In this document: positions 44,740 through 55,268 of the stretch, piece after piece | Layout: each line of letters opens with the position of its first letter | Position numbering within the stretch: the stretch's first letter is position 1 | Origin: Bradyrhizobium sp. CB2312 | Lineage (GTDB): Bacteria > Pseudomonadota > Alphaproteobacteria > Rhizobiales > Xanthobacteraceae | Direction of reading: 5' to 3' | NCBI RefSeq assembly: GCF_029714425.1 | Contig: NZ_CP121668.1 | Coordinates: 5,105,501-5,169,500 of the forward strand | DNA: 64,000 nt | Program-made: the position numbers and the translations under genes | Notes under the pieces: model-generated | Databases searched by the model: none | What the model saw: only the letters and a program-made list of their open reading frames with translations | What the model was told of the DNA's origin: nothing

Positions 44740-45582
44740 TTACTTCGACGCGAAAACGCGATCCAGCCAAGTGAACGCCACGGAGCCGAACACCGCAGAT
44801 CCTAGCGCGAACACGCCTCCCACAAATGCTGCCAGCAAAATCACGAAGACGTGCTGGAGTAACGTCCAAGCTATGGCGAAAAATCCTCCCGCATATATGA
44901 AAAATGGCAAATTGAACGCAGATACGACCAGCGTAGGCACGTACACCGCCGACCATGCAAACAGTACAACTGGAAATGTTGCATCACTGATGCTTCTCCC
45001 GAGCTTCGCTTGGATGCCATCGATTTCGCGCAATGCCAAATCTAGCCCTGTGCGACGGTCCGTTGGGCGTTCGAAGCTTTGCCGCTCAAAGAACACATCC
45101 GGTCTTCGAGCGATTGGAAGGAGCTGGAGCACATCTGTGAGCGGAGTAAAGAAACTCCGCCCGTCCTCTTCCGATAGCGCCTCTCTCGACATCGCTTCAT
45201 TTTGGACAACTGCCATGAACTGCCCACAGATCTGTCGGTAGTGCAGCCAGTACAAGCTATCGCCCGTCATTTGGGCTAGAACCGGCGCAAGCGCGACGCC
45301 AGACGAAGCTAGACTCTGAATATAGTCAGCTACATGCTCCGCCTCGCGACCGTGTCGTATTCTGAGGACCTCCGCGATCACGTCGCGGCTGGCGCTCCTG
45401 AGAATGTTAAAGTGCTCGGCAAGAGCGTCCTTCTGAATTTTGGCGCGATAGCCAAGTTCCAGAGCTCCGAGCGTCATAAGCGCCGACAAGAGCCCTCCCA
45501 GAAGCACAGCCAGAAAAATTCCGCCAGTGACTAAGACGGCGAAGAAGATCAGCTTTAACAAGCTTGAATCAAAGTCGGGCAC
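44740..45582 (-). CDS. Membrane protein of unknown family, partner of hydrolase
   Basis: A 280-residue integral membrane protein. One or two helices occur at about 10-44 (LIFFAVLVTGGIFLAVLLGG...), then a long soluble, largely helical part (about 45-205), and three closely spaced helices at about 205-275 (FPVVLFAWSAVYVPTLVVSA, FAIAWTLLQHVFVILLAAFV). I do not recognise the family. It is the first gene of a two-gene unit with an alpha/beta hydrolase. The context suggests a recent insertion between ntrC and ntrY. Confidence 0.7.
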   Translation of the reverse strand: MPDFDSSLLKLIFFAVLVTGGIFLAVLLGGLLSALMTLGALELGYRAKIQKDALAEHFNILRSASRDVIAEVLRIRHGREAEHVADYIQSLASSGVALAPVLAQMTGDSLYWLHYRQICGQFMAVVQNEAMSREALSEEDGRSFFTPLTDVLQLLPIARRPDVFFERQSFERPTDRRTGLDLALREIDGIQAKLGRSISDATFPVVLFAWSAVYVPTLVVSAFNLPFFIYAGGFFAIAWTLLQHVFVILLAAFVGGVFALGSAVFGSVAFTWLDRVFASK

Positions 45583-45854
45583 AACTCAATCTCCGTTGGG
45601 CATTTCCCGTACCGGAGGCACGTCAGATCGATTGCAGTCCCGATCCAACGACAAAATGGATTCAAATTGGTCAGTAAAAAAATCGACCGCGGGATAACTT
45701 CAATAGACTTAACTTAAAATTGAATCCTGTCAACGCCTCGCTGTGACGGTGGCCGCTGTCATCGCGCTCGCGAGCACATGCCGAACGCCCGGAATGTCGT
45801 CATTCCAGGGCCGATCCTTTCGAATCGACCCCTGAAATGAACGACCAAGCGAGA
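45583..45854. other. Intergenic region with inverted repeat
   Basis: No gene. GGATTCAA (45658-45665) and TTGAATCC (45720-45727) are inverted around an AT-rich segment just outside the start of the two-gene unit; this could be the unit's promoter region or a boundary mark of the insertion. Confidence 0.4.
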
Positions 45855-47297
<1,443 letters not shown>

Positions 47298-47306
47298 TGT
47301 TAATCC

Positions 47307-48482
47307 TCATTTTGCCCCCTGTGACGCAGACGACGACTTCCCGGCAGAGCCGTCGCGACTGCTGTGATCGGCATGTTTCACCGATGTGGAATACATCGGC
47401 ATCAGCACGCGGAAGGTGGTTTTGCGCGGCTGAGATTCGCATTCGATGATGCCCCCGTGATCGCCGACGATCTTGGCAACCAGTGCAAGACCCAGGCCCG
47501 AGCCGGTCTGCTTGGTGGTCACGAAGGGGTCGAACAGGTTGGGCAGAAGATCGTCCGGCACGCCTGGTCCATTGTCCCTCACGCAGAATTCGAGCGGCAG
47601 GGATACCCGGGATTTTTGACCGGGGACTGACAGGCGCACGCCGGGGCGGAATGCGGTGGTGAGCTGGATCTCGGCGTCGGGCACGTCGATCAGGGCTTCG
47701 GCGGCGTTCTTCACCAGGTTGAGGAACACCTGGATCAGCTGGTCCTGGTTCGCCAGCACCGGCGGCAGCGAGGGATCGTAATCCTCGATGAAGCGGATGT
47801 TGCGGGCAAAGCCCGACTGAGCCAGCCGCTTCACGTGGTCGAGCACGGAATGGATGTTGACGGGCCCGCGCACCACAGGGCGCTCGTCGCCGAACACCTC
47901 CATGCGGTCGACCAGCGTCACGATGCGGTCGGCTTCGTCGCAGATCAGCCGCGTCAACATGCGGTCCTCGGACGAGGCCTGCTGCTCCAGCAGCTGCGCC
48001 GCGCCGCGGATGCCCGAGAGCGGATTCTTGATCTCGTGCGCGAGCATGGCTGCTAGCGCTATCACCGAGCGCGCGGCGCTGCGGTGGGTGAGCTGGCGAT
48101 CCATCTTGTCGGCGATGGTGCGCTCCTGGAGCATCACCACGATATGGCCGGGCCGCTCCGTCAGCGGGGCGACATGCAGATCGACCTGGCGGTCGCCGCC
48201 GCCCATGCGTGGCGTGCCGAGATCGACCTTGTATTCGTTGACCGGCGAGTTCGAGGAGCGCACCTGGTCGATCAGCGCCAGCAAGGGGCTGCCGAACGGC
48301 ACCAGCTCTTTCAGCGACTGCCGCCTCAGGAACTGCGTCGAGATCTCGAAGAAGGCCTCGGTCGCGATATTAGCGCCGACGATCTTGCCGTCCGGCCCGA
48401 TCAGCAGCACGGGGTTGGGCAAGGCATCGAGGATCGCGTCGCTGTCGGACGGCGGCCGGCGATGTTCAGCGGCTGAGCTCAT
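47307..48482 (-). CDS. ntrB: Nitrogen sensor kinase NtrB
   Basis: A 391-residue soluble kinase/phosphatase. The PAS domain is at about 15-80 ([20 protein letters not shown]), the phospho-acceptor is His149 in [20 protein letters not shown], and the ATP-binding domain has [22 protein letters not shown] and GSGLGLALV. It phosphorylates NtrC when PII is uridylylated. The start MSSAAEH overlaps the dusB stop as ATGA; an upstream start at 48497 would add MERCC. It is coupled to dusB. Confidence 0.95.
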   Translation of the reverse strand: MSSAAEHRRPPSDSDAILDALPNPVLLIGPDGKIVGANIATEAFFEISTQFLRRQSLKELVPFGSPLLALIDQVRSSNSPVNEYKVDLGTPRMGGGDRQVDLHVAPLTERPGHIVVMLQERTIADKMDRQLTHRSAARSVIALAAMLAHEIKNPLSGIRGAAQLLEQQASSEDRMLTRLICDEADRIVTLVDRMEVFGDERPVVRGPVNIHSVLDHVKRLAQSGFARNIRFIEDYDPSLPPVLANQDQLIQVFLNLVKNAAEALIDVPDAEIQLTTAFRPGVRLSVPGQKSRVSLPLEFCVRDNGPGVPDDLLPNLFDPFVTTKQTGSGLGLALVAKIVGDHGGIIECESQPRKTTFRVLMPMYSTSVKHADHSSRDGSAGKSSSASQGAK

Positions 48483-49543
48483 GCAGCAGCGCTCCATGCG
48501 AAGTCGTCGAAGGCGTCCTGCAGCGACTGGTGGACAAGGCGCGGATCCTCGGAGGTGAGGATTGTCTGGCGCCAGGCCTTCAGTTTCTCCGCCGGCGCGC
48601 GGCTCGCTTGCGCTGCGACATCGAGCGCCCAGCCAAGATGTTTGCGCGCGTGCCTGAGGCCGATGCGCAGACCGTATAGCGCGCAGACGCCTTCATAGAG
48701 GCTGCGGACGTAATGCAGCTGTGTTGCGAGCGACGGCGTGGCTTCGGCCGGGCCGCCCTTCAGGCGGCGGCCGATCTGGCCCGGCAACCAGGGCTGTCCT
48801 TGCGCGCCACGGCCGATCATCACGGCATCGGCGCCGGAGGCATCGAGCGCGGCCAGCGCTGTCTCGTAGGTCGTGATGTCGCCATTGACGACGAGCGGAA
48901 TGGAGATGGCCTCGCGCACGGCGCGGACCGCATCCCAATCCGCCTCGCCCTTGTAGAACTGGCAGCGGGTGCGGCCATGCACGGTGACGAGCTTGACGCC
49001 GGCGGCCTCCGCGCGGCGCGCCAGCTCAGGCGCGTTGCGGGTGCGGTCGTCCCAGCCGAGCCGCATCTTCAGCGTCACCGGCACCTTCACCGCGGCGATG
49101 GTCGCCTCGATCAGGCTGACGGCATGGTCGAGGTCGCGCATCAGGGCCGAGCCGGACTGGCCGCCGGTGACGTGACGGGCCGGGCAGCCCATGTTGATGT
49201 CGATGATGTCGGCGCCTTCGGCTTCGGCAATGCGCGCGCCTTCCGCCATCCAATGCGCCTCGCAGCCGGCGAGCTGGACCACATGCGGGCCGATTCCGGT
49301 CGCTTCGCAGCGCAAACGGGACATCCGGTGGCCGTTCGCGAGCTCATCGCTGGCCGTCATTTCTGAGACGACGAGCCCTGCCCCCAGCTCGGCGGCCAGC
49401 TTGCGGACGGGCGAGTCGGTTACCCCCGACATCGGTGCCAGGAAGACCGGGGTGGCGACATCGATTTCGCCTATTTTCAACGGCTTAGAGCCTGATACTG
49501 CCGAGCCGGTCACTGGGGTCTCGTTGACTTGACAGGGCCTCAT
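48479..49543 (-). CDS. dusB: tRNA-dihydrouridine synthase (DusB/NifR3)
   Basis: A 354-residue FMN enzyme that reduces uridines in the tRNA D-loop. It shows [40 protein letters not shown] with the catalytic cysteine, [36 protein letters not shown] and [16 protein letters not shown]. It was formerly called nifR3 because it is the first gene of the ntrBC operon in rhizobia and Rhodobacter. The ATG at 49543 is preferred; the one at 49555 would add four residues. Confidence 0.95.
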   Translation of the reverse strand: MRPCQVNETPVTGSAVSGSKPLKIGEIDVATPVFLAPMSGVTDSPVRKLAAELGAGLVVSEMTASDELANGHRMSRLRCEATGIGPHVVQLAGCEAHWMAEGARIAEAEGADIIDINMGCPARHVTGGQSGSALMRDLDHAVSLIEATIAAVKVPVTLKMRLGWDDRTRNAPELARRAEAAGVKLVTVHGRTRCQFYKGEADWDAVRAVREAISIPLVVNGDITTYETALAALDASGADAVMIGRGAQGQPWLPGQIGRRLKGGPAEATPSLATQLHYVRSLYEGVCALYGLRIGLRHARKHLGWALDVAAQASRAPAEKLKAWRQTILTSEDPRLVHQSLQDAFDDFAWSAAA

Positions 49544-49568
49544 CGCACCTGCCACGACCTATCTTGCG

Positions 49569-49583
49569 CACAATTCTTGTGCA
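49569..49583. promoter_or_regulatory. Probable NtrC-binding dyad upstream of dusB-ntrBC
   Basis: GCACAATTCTTGTGC is a perfect 15-base palindrome with the GCAC-N7-GTGC geometry of NtrC sites. It is 26 bases upstream of the dusB start, close enough to act as an autoregulatory (repressing) site overlapping the promoter. Consensus match is by eye. Confidence 0.65.
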
Positions 49584-49638
49584 GTCAAGCGTCATGCCTA
49601 CAGTTTAGACAGTTCTGCAAATCTTTCAAGTGCAGTGC

Positions 49639-49651
49639 AGCAAAATGCTGT
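49639..49651. promoter_or_regulatory. Second dyad in the dusB/ispDF intergenic region
   Basis: CAGCAAAATGCTG is a 5+5 palindrome around AAA, in a stretch with GTGCAGTGCAGC. It may be a weaker NtrC half-site pair or another operator serving either of the divergent units. Confidence 0.35.
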
Positions 49652-49760
49652 TTCCCACAATCCGGGGAAACCCCCTTTTATTGCGGGCCTGCCGTGCTAG
49701 AGGCATTCCAACAATCACCCTTCCCGACTCCATTCATTAGCAACTGAGTATTTGAGTCCT

Positions 49761-50942
49761 ATGGCGAAATCACAGCGCACCGCAGTCGTCCTCGTCGCGG
49801 CCGGACGCGGCCTGCGCGCAGGCGCCGGCGGGCCGAAGCAGTATCGGACGATCGGCGGCGTGCCGGTGATTCATCGCGCCATGGAAGCCTTCAGCCGCCA
49901 CCCCGATGTGTTCGTGGTGCAGCCCGTCGTGAACCCCGATGACAGCGCCATGTTCACGGCAGCGGTCGCAGGTCTCAAGCATGAGGCGCCGACCAATGGC
50001 GGCGCGACGCGGCAGGCCTCGGTGCTCGCAGGTCTCGAAGCGCTGGCGAAGCACGAGCCTGACATCGTCCTGATCCACGACGCCGCGCGGCCCTTCGTCT
50101 CGGCAGGCGTGATCTCGCGCGCGATCGAAGCGGCGAGCCGCACCGGCGCTGCGATCCCCGTCGTTCCCGTCACCGACACCATCAAGCTCACCGGCGCGAG
50201 CGGCGATGTCGAGGACACGCCGGACCGCTCAGCCTTGCGAATCGCGCAGACGCCGCAATCCTTTCGTTTCGATGTCATCCTCGAAGCGCATCGTCGCGCG
50301 GCAAAGGACGGACGCAGCGATTTCACCGACGATGCCGCGATTGCCGAATGGGCGGGATTGACGGTTGCAACCTTTGAAGGCGATGTTGCCAATATGAAGC
50401 TCACCACTCCCGAGGATTTCGTGCGCGAGGAAGCGCGCCTGGCCAGCCTGCTCGGCGACATCAGGACCGGCACGGGCTACGACGTGCATGCCTTCGGCGA
50501 AGGCGACCACGTCATGCTCTGCGGCGTGCGCGTGCCGCACAGCAAGGGCTTCCTGGCGCATTCCGACGGCGATGTCGGCCTGCATGCGCTGGTGGATGCC
50601 ATCCTCGGCGCGCTCGCCGACGGCGACATCGGCTCGCACTTTCCGCCGAGCGATGCGAAGTGGAAGGGCGCCTCCTCCGACCAGTTCCTGAAATACGCCA
50701 TCGAGCGCGTTACGGCGCGCGGCGGCCGCGTCGCCAATCTTGAGGTCACCATGATCTGCGAGCGACCGAAGATCGGTCCGCTTCGCGACACCATGCGCGC
50801 GCGCATCGCGGAGATCTCGGGCGTCGACATCTCACGCGTCGCGGTGAAGGCGACCACCAGCGAGCGGCTCGGCTTCACCGGCCGTGAGGAAGGCATCGCG
50901 GCCACCGCGAGCGCCACCATCCGCCTGCCCTGGAGCATCTAG
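49761..50942 (+). CDS. ispDF: Bifunctional IspD/IspF isoprenoid enzyme
   Basis: A 393-residue fusion of two MEP-pathway enzymes. Residues 1-230 are IspD, the cytidylyltransferase ([40 protein letters not shown]). From residue 235 follows IspF, the cyclodiphosphate synthase ([40 protein letters not shown], with Asp/His metal ligands). Fusion is typical of alphaproteobacteria. The ATG at 49761 is used; TTG at 49752 is an alternative. It precedes pncC by three bases. Confidence 0.95.
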   Translation: MAKSQRTAVVLVAAGRGLRAGAGGPKQYRTIGGVPVIHRAMEAFSRHPDVFVVQPVVNPDDSAMFTAAVAGLKHEAPTNGGATRQASVLAGLEALAKHEPDIVLIHDAARPFVSAGVISRAIEAASRTGAAIPVVPVTDTIKLTGASGDVEDTPDRSALRIAQTPQSFRFDVILEAHRRAAKDGRSDFTDDAAIAEWAGLTVATFEGDVANMKLTTPEDFVREEARLASLLGDIRTGTGYDVHAFGEGDHVMLCGVRVPHSKGFLAHSDGDVGLHALVDAILGALADGDIGSHFPPSDAKWKGASSDQFLKYAIERVTARGGRVANLEVTMICERPKIGPLRDTMRARIAEISGVDISRVAVKATTSERLGFTGREEGIAATASATIRLPWSI

Positions 50943-50945
50943 GCC

Positions 50946-51554
50946 ATGGCCGGCAGCGACGCACGCGCCCTCTCCCGCTCGCTGCTCGACCTCTGCCGGA
51001 TGCGCAAGCTGACGATCGCGACCGCCGAATCCTGCACCGGCGGCCTCGTCGCCGGCGCGCTGACCGACATTCCCGGCTCCTCGGATGTGATCGACCGCGG
51101 CTTCGTCACCTATTCCAACGACGCCAAGCGCGCGATGCTGGGTGTGGAAGCCGGCACGCTGACGAATTTCGGTGCCGTCAGCAAGGAGACCGCGACCGCG
51201 ATGGCGGTCGGTGCACTGGAGCGCGCCGACGTCGATCTCGCGGTCGCCATCACCGGCATTGCCGGCCCGGGCGGCGCCACGCCCGGCAAGCCGGTCGGCC
51301 TCGTGCACTTTGCCGCCGCCGCTCGTGACGGCCGCATCATCCACCGCGAGCATCGTTTCGGCGCGATCGGCCGTAGCGCTGTGCGGCAGCGCTCGGTGGT
51401 CGAGGCGCTACGCATGCTGATGGATCTCGCTCGCGGCCCGCAGGTCCAGGCCAAGCCGCAACGCGCCGCCGCAAGCCGCCTGCGGCCGCGTGTGACCCGC
51501 TCGCCGCGACGCCATGCCGTGAAGCGCAGGTCGCCACGGTCACCGAGAGGCTGA
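50946..51554 (+). CDS. pncC: Nicotinamide-nucleotide amidase (CinA C-terminal family)
   Basis: A 202-residue protein. Residues 15-160 form a CinA C-terminal/PncC domain (TIATAESCTGGLVAGALTDI, DRGFVTYSNDAKRAMLGV, ITGIAGPGGATPGKPVGLVH), which hydrolyses NMN to nicotinate mononucleotide and ammonia in NAD recycling. The last 40 or so residues are an extremely Arg-rich tail (RPRVTRSPRRHAVKRRSPRS) that is not part of the family and could bind nucleic acid. It is co-transcribed with ispDF. Confidence 0.9.
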   Translation: MAGSDARALSRSLLDLCRMRKLTIATAESCTGGLVAGALTDIPGSSDVIDRGFVTYSNDAKRAMLGVEAGTLTNFGAVSKETATAMAVGALERADVDLAVAITGIAGPGGATPGKPVGLVHFAAAARDGRIIHREHRFGAIGRSAVRQRSVVEALRMLMDLARGPQVQAKPQRAAASRLRPRVTRSPRRHAVKRRSPRSPRG

Positions 51555-51560
51555 AGCACC

Positions 51561-51824
51561 TCACGCCGCAAGCGGCGCGCTCGCATGATCGAGCACGCAC
51601 TGCTTGACCGCGTCGGCCTCCGACGGTTTCGCCCTCGCGCTGACCGTCAATTCCAGGATCGGCGCCGCGGGATTGGCCACATCGAGGACCTTGGTGACGG
51701 AGACGGCAGGCGCGGCCTGATCGTCGATGCGCGAGTCGTTGCGCAGTTCCTGCAGAATCCGATCCGCCAGGATTGCGCGGAGCCTGTCATCGGGCGGCGC
51801 GCTGCGCCGGCCCGTTGGCTCCAT
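51561..51824 (-). CDS. Small hypothetical protein
   Basis: An 87-residue soluble protein. A polar N-terminus (RRSAPPDDRLRAILADRILQ) is followed by a strand-rich part (VSVTKVLDVANPAAPILELT) and a short helix with one cysteine. I do not recognise a family. It starts five bases after the stop of the upstream minus-strand gene, so they are probably co-transcribed. It is convergent with pncC. Confidence 0.5.
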   Translation of the reverse strand: MEPTGRRSAPPDDRLRAILADRILQELRNDSRIDDQAAPAVSVTKVLDVANPAAPILELTVSARAKPSEADAVKQCVLDHASAPLAA

Positions 51825-51829
51825 CCGGG

Positions 51830-52018
51830 CTACGAGGCTGCCCGCGACCGGCGCTCAGTCCGATGAATGACGGGGAGTTTCTGCTCGATCGCTTTCGCCA
51901 GCACCGTCCCTGTGGTCCGGCCGAGCTCCTTGGCGATCACGGTGATCGGCTTGGTGCCTGCGAGTGTCTTCAGCCTGCTAAGATCCTGCTCACTCCACGA
52001 TTGCTTCCAGCGTGCCAT
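51830..52018 (-). CDS. Small SANT/HTH-like protein
   Basis: A 62-residue basic protein reading MARWKQSWSEQDLSRLKTLA, then PITVIAKELGRTTGTVLAKA. The W..QDL..LK.LA...P...IA.ELGRT...V..KA pattern resembles small GcrA- or SANT-like helix-turn-helix proteins of alphaproteobacteria, suggesting DNA binding. It is the first of two tiny genes. Function unproven. Confidence 0.6.
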   Translation of the reverse strand: MARWKQSWSEQDLSRLKTLAGTKPITVIAKELGRTTGTVLAKAIEQKLPVIHRTERRSRAAS

Positions 52019-52553
52019 GTCCCTCGGTCCAACTACAAAAGCCCCCGCGCCTATCTCGCATTCTGGTTGAGTCTATTGAGGAGTGCTGCTGAATCAGGTG
52101 TGCCGCGGACAGCAAGGGGTGTTCCGTCAGCTCGAAGCGTTTTGGCACAAACTGCACTTGTCGCCCCTCGGGGGCGGAGTTTGAGTCATGGGTTGCGTGC
52201 CGGACCGAAGCGCCTCGGGCGGCACAAGCACTTGTGTTGCCCGGCCGGCAAGACAGACCAGCGCCGGGTCAATTGCCGCGGGAAAATATTCCGCTTTACC
52301 GAACTTCGGAATTGTCGCGTCTTCCACCTGCCGCATCCCTGTCGGAGAGGTGTATCGCGATCGTCACGGCGTTATGTCCGGTTTTCAAAAAGCACGCAAA
52401 CTTTGTTGAATTCGATCGGGATCGCGCGTGGGAACGACGCGACCAAACGTCACCACTCGCGTCCGATCTTGCGCCGGAAAATATTGGCGCAATAATGCCG
52501 TTCTACGTTGTGTTCCGGAATCAACCGGACCAGCATTATGGAGGGCGACGAAA
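52019..52553. other. Upstream region of the oxidase operon
   Basis: No gene is supported. This roughly 530-base region is AT-richer in parts and contains a perfect inverted repeat at 52469-52492 and a related AAAATATT segment near 52283. I saw no FNR/FixK box (TTGAT-N4-ATCAA). Confidence 0.5.
52469..52492. promoter_or_regulatory. Inverted repeat TTGCGCC-N10-GGCGCAA
   Basis: A perfect 7+7 inverted repeat with AT-rich centre (GGAAAATATT), 61 bases upstream of the first cytochrome gene start. It may be an operator for the oxidase operon or an mRNA hairpin. The centre is echoed at 52281-52292 (GGAAAATATTCC). Confidence 0.5.
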
Positions 52554-53261
52554 GTGTTCGCTCGCGCCGCGGCCTCGGCCGCCGTGATCATCACCTTGGT
52601 CGCCATTGATGGTGCGGCCGCACAATCGACCAACCAGCCGCCGGATACCATGGCGGCGCGGGTGGAGGCGTGCACACCCTGCCACGGCAACAAGGGCGAA
52701 GGCACCAGCGACGTCTATTTCCCGCGCCTTGCCGGCAAGCCCGCCGGCTATCTCTACAATCAGCTGCTCGCTTTCCGTAGCGGCCGGCGCAAATACCCGC
52801 CGATGAACTATCTGCTGGAGTTTCTGCCCGATCCTTATCTCGAAGCGATGGCTGAATATTTTGCCGGCGAGCATCCGCCGCTGCCGCAGCCCGTGCCGAG
52901 CGAGGTCAGCAAGGACGTGCTGGCGCAGGGCGAGCTGCTGGCCACCAGCGGAGATGCCGGTCGCAACATACCGGCGTGCGTGAGCTGTCACGGCCCGGGC
53001 CTCACCGGCATGCAGCCTGGCATCCCCGGCCTGCTCGGCCTGCGCGCCGCCTATGTCAGCGCGCAGCTCGGCGCCTGGCGCTACGGCACGCGCACGGCGA
53101 AGTCCCCCGACTGCATGCAGATCGTCGCCGGACACCTGACGGAAGCAGATGTTACCGCCGTCGCAGCCTGGCTCGCGACGCGGCCGGCACCCGCCAACCC
53201 GGCTCCCGTGCCGAAAGGCACCTACGCGCTGCCGTTCGGCTGCGGCAGCCAGCCCAACTGA
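52554..53261 (+). CDS. Diheme cytochrome c (c4-like)
   Basis: A 235-residue periplasmic protein. A signal peptide ends near GAAAQ. Two heme sites, CTPCH and CVSCH, each begin a class I cytochrome c domain, as in cytochrome c4; methionines follow each for axial ligation. It probably donates electrons to the oxidase encoded downstream. GTG at 52554 is the start, with GGAGGG just upstream. First gene of a six-gene plus-strand operon. Confidence 0.88.
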   Translation: MFARAAASAAVIITLVAIDGAAAQSTNQPPDTMAARVEACTPCHGNKGEGTSDVYFPRLAGKPAGYLYNQLLAFRSGRRKYPPMNYLLEFLPDPYLEAMAEYFAGEHPPLPQPVPSEVSKDVLAQGELLATSGDAGRNIPACVSCHGPGLTGMQPGIPGLLGLRAAYVSAQLGAWRYGTRTAKSPDCMQIVAGHLTEADVTAVAAWLATRPAPANPAPVPKGTYALPFGCGSQPN

Positions 53262-53269
53262 CGAGGCGG

Positions 53270-54511
53270 ATGATGGGCTCGAAACTGTCGATCGCATTCC
53301 TCGCCCTCGCCGCGCTCACGACAGTCGCGCAGGCGCAGGACAAGAGCACCGACATCATTGCGCGCGGCGAATACCTCGCCCGTGCCGGCGATTGCACCGC
53401 CTGCCACACCGCGCCTGAGGGACAGCTGTTCGCCGGCGGCCGCGCCATGCCGACGCCGTTCGGCACGCTCTACACCTCCAACATCACGCCGGACCCCGAT
53501 ACCGGGATCGGCAAATGGAGCGCCGACGATTTCTACAAGACCATGCACAGCGGCCGCTTCCCGGACGGCGGGCTGATCTATCCGGCGATGCCGTTCGCGT
53601 CCTACACCAAGGTCACGCGCGCCGACAGCGATGCGATCTTCGCTTACCTTCGCTCGATCCCGCCGGTGAACCAGAGGAACCGGCAGCACGAGCTGCGCTT
53701 CCCCTACGACAACCGCCAGCTCATCCTCGGCTGGCGTACGCTGTTTTTCCGCGAAGGCGAGTTCAAGCCCGATCCGACCAAATCGGCGGAATGGAATCGC
53801 GGCGCTTATCTCGTCGAGGGCCTCGGCCATTGCAGCATGTGCCATTCGCCGATCAACGCGCTCGGCGGCACCTCGCAATCGGACGCCTTCAAGGGCGGCC
53901 TGATCCCGATGCAGAACTGGTACGCGCCCTCGCTCACGTCCAACCGCGAAGCGGGGCTCGGCGACTGGAGCATCAAGGACATCACCGACCTGCTCCAGAC
54001 CGGCGTCTCCGCGCGCGGCGTGGTCTACGGGCCGATGGCCGAGGTCGTGCACAACAGCCTGCAATATCTGAGCGACGAGGATACCAGGGCGATGGCGGTC
54101 TACCTCAAGGGCATCGCGGAAGGCTCCTCGTCGCCGCCGGCAAGCTCGGCGCTGCCGACGACCGAGAGCAGCCTGCTGATCAGCCTCGGCAAGACCGTCT
54201 ACGACAAGAACTGCGCGAGCTGTCACGGCACGCAAGGTGAAGGCAAGCCGCCGCACTGGCCGCCGCTCGCCAACAACCAGTCGATCGAGATGCAGTCGGC
54301 GGTCAACCCGATCCGCATGGTGCTCAATGGCGGCTATCCGCCGGGCACCAAGGGCAACCCGATGCCGTACGGCATGCCGCCCTTCGCGGGGCTCCTCTCC
54401 GACAACGAGGTGGCCGCCGTCGTCTCCTACATCCGCACCGCATGGGGCAATCGCGGCACGCCGGTCTCGGCGCGCGACGCCAACGAGCTGCGCTCCGCGC
54501 CGCTGAACTGA
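53270..54511 (+). CDS. Triheme cytochrome c (alcohol-dehydrogenase subunit type)
   Basis: A 413-residue periplasmic protein with a signal peptide (cleavage near AQAQ) and three heme sites: CTACH (in ARAGDCTACHTAPEGQLF), CSMCH and CASCH. YTSNITPDPDTGIGKWSADD is the signature of the cytochrome subunit of PQQ alcohol or gluconate dehydrogenases (AdhB type). No dehydrogenase gene is next to it; here it is encoded in an oxidase operon, so it may link a remote dehydrogenase to the oxidase. It follows the c4-like gene by eight bases. Confidence 0.9.
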   Translation: MMGSKLSIAFLALAALTTVAQAQDKSTDIIARGEYLARAGDCTACHTAPEGQLFAGGRAMPTPFGTLYTSNITPDPDTGIGKWSADDFYKTMHSGRFPDGGLIYPAMPFASYTKVTRADSDAIFAYLRSIPPVNQRNRQHELRFPYDNRQLILGWRTLFFREGEFKPDPTKSAEWNRGAYLVEGLGHCSMCHSPINALGGTSQSDAFKGGLIPMQNWYAPSLTSNREAGLGDWSIKDITDLLQTGVSARGVVYGPMAEVVHNSLQYLSDEDTRAMAVYLKGIAEGSSSPPASSALPTTESSLLISLGKTVYDKNCASCHGTQGEGKPPHWPPLANNQSIEMQSAVNPIRMVLNGGYPPGTKGNPMPYGMPPFAGLLSDNEVAAVVSYIRTAWGNRGTPVSARDANELRSAPLN

Positions 54512-54519
54512 GATCCATC

Positions 54520-54696
54520 ATGATCAATTCCGATCCGCCGACCAGCCCAGCCGCCGCCGACCAGGCCGTCGAGGAGGTCGTGGCGCAAGGCCCCTCCGGC
54601 GCGATCGTGCTTGCCGGCATCGCGACCGCTTGCGTCGTCGCGATGTGGCTCGCCTTCTACCTGTTCGTGTTCCTGCCGCGCGGGCCGCTGCAATGA
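54520..54696 (+). CDS. Small membrane subunit of the oxidase
   Basis: A 58-residue protein with a polar N-terminus (MINSDPPTSPAAADQAVEEV) and one transmembrane helix (AIVLAGIATACVVAMWLAFY). Position and size fit a small accessory subunit of a heme-copper oxidase, comparable to subunit IIa of ba3 oxidases. Its stop overlaps the start of subunit II as ATGA. Function is inferred from context only. Confidence 0.7.
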   Translation: MINSDPPTSPAAADQAVEEVVAQGPSGAIVLAGIATACVVAMWLAFYLFVFLPRGPLQ

Positions 54697-55268
54697 GTGT
54701 AGAAGAAACCCATGAAAACGGCAGCGCCAGCGCTGAGGTCGCGGCCCGCGTCGAGCGGCGCTGGGCCACCATCGCGGTGATCATCATCGTGGCAATGGCG
54801 CTGCTGGCGGCCTTCGCCGGCATCCATCGTGCGACCATGCCACAGCCGCGCGTCGAGACCACCGATCCCTCGCGGATCCATCTGTCCGGCGAATTCGTCG
54901 AGAGCAATCTCGGCAGCGTGCTGGAGGCCAATGGCAATGTCACCGTGCGCGCGATCGGCCAGCAATATTCCTTCACGCCGGCCTGCATCGTGGTCCCCGT
55001 CGATACGCCGATCACGCTGCGCGCCACCAGCGCCGACGTCGTCCACGGCATCCTGGTCCAGGGCACCAACATCAACACCATGCTGGTGCCGGGCTACGTC
55101 TCCGAGCAGCTGATGCGCTTTACGAGGACCGGTGACTATCTAATGCCCTGCCAGGAGTTTTGCTCCTTCGGCCACGAGGGCATGTGGGGCAAGGTCAGGG
55201 TGATCGACAAGACCGAATTCGCTGATCGTGCGAAGGGCGGCGGGAGGCTGAGCTGTGTTGGCCAATAG
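54693..55268 (+). CDS. Cytochrome c oxidase subunit II (CuA), ba3-type
   Basis: A 191-residue subunit with a single N-terminal transmembrane helix (about 25-44) and a periplasmic cupredoxin domain. All CuA ligands are visible: His118 (DVVHGI), Cys153, Glu155, Cys157, His161 and Met164 in MPCQEFCSFGHEGMWGKV. The single helix and short length are characteristic of B-type (ba3) oxidases. It receives electrons from cytochrome c and passes them to subunit I. It overlaps subunit I by 14 bases. Confidence 0.92.
   Translation: MSVEETHENGSASAEVAARVERRWATIAVIIIVAMALLAAFAGIHRATMPQPRVETTDPSRIHLSGEFVESNLGSVLEANGNVTVRAIGQQYSFTPACIVVPVDTPITLRATSADVVHGILVQGTNINTMLVPGYVSEQLMRFTRTGDYLMPCQEFCSFGHEGMWGKVRVIDKTEFADRAKGGGRLSCVGQ

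Noticed and set aside
52139..52160. Possible sigma-54 promoter (TTGGCACAAACTGCA)
   Set aside because: The GG and GC elements are two bases too close for the -24/-12 spacing, and it is about 400 bases from the first gene.
52127..52336. 69-codon minus-strand frame before the oxidase operon
   Set aside because: No ribosome binding site or family resemblance; it overlaps the likely regulatory region.
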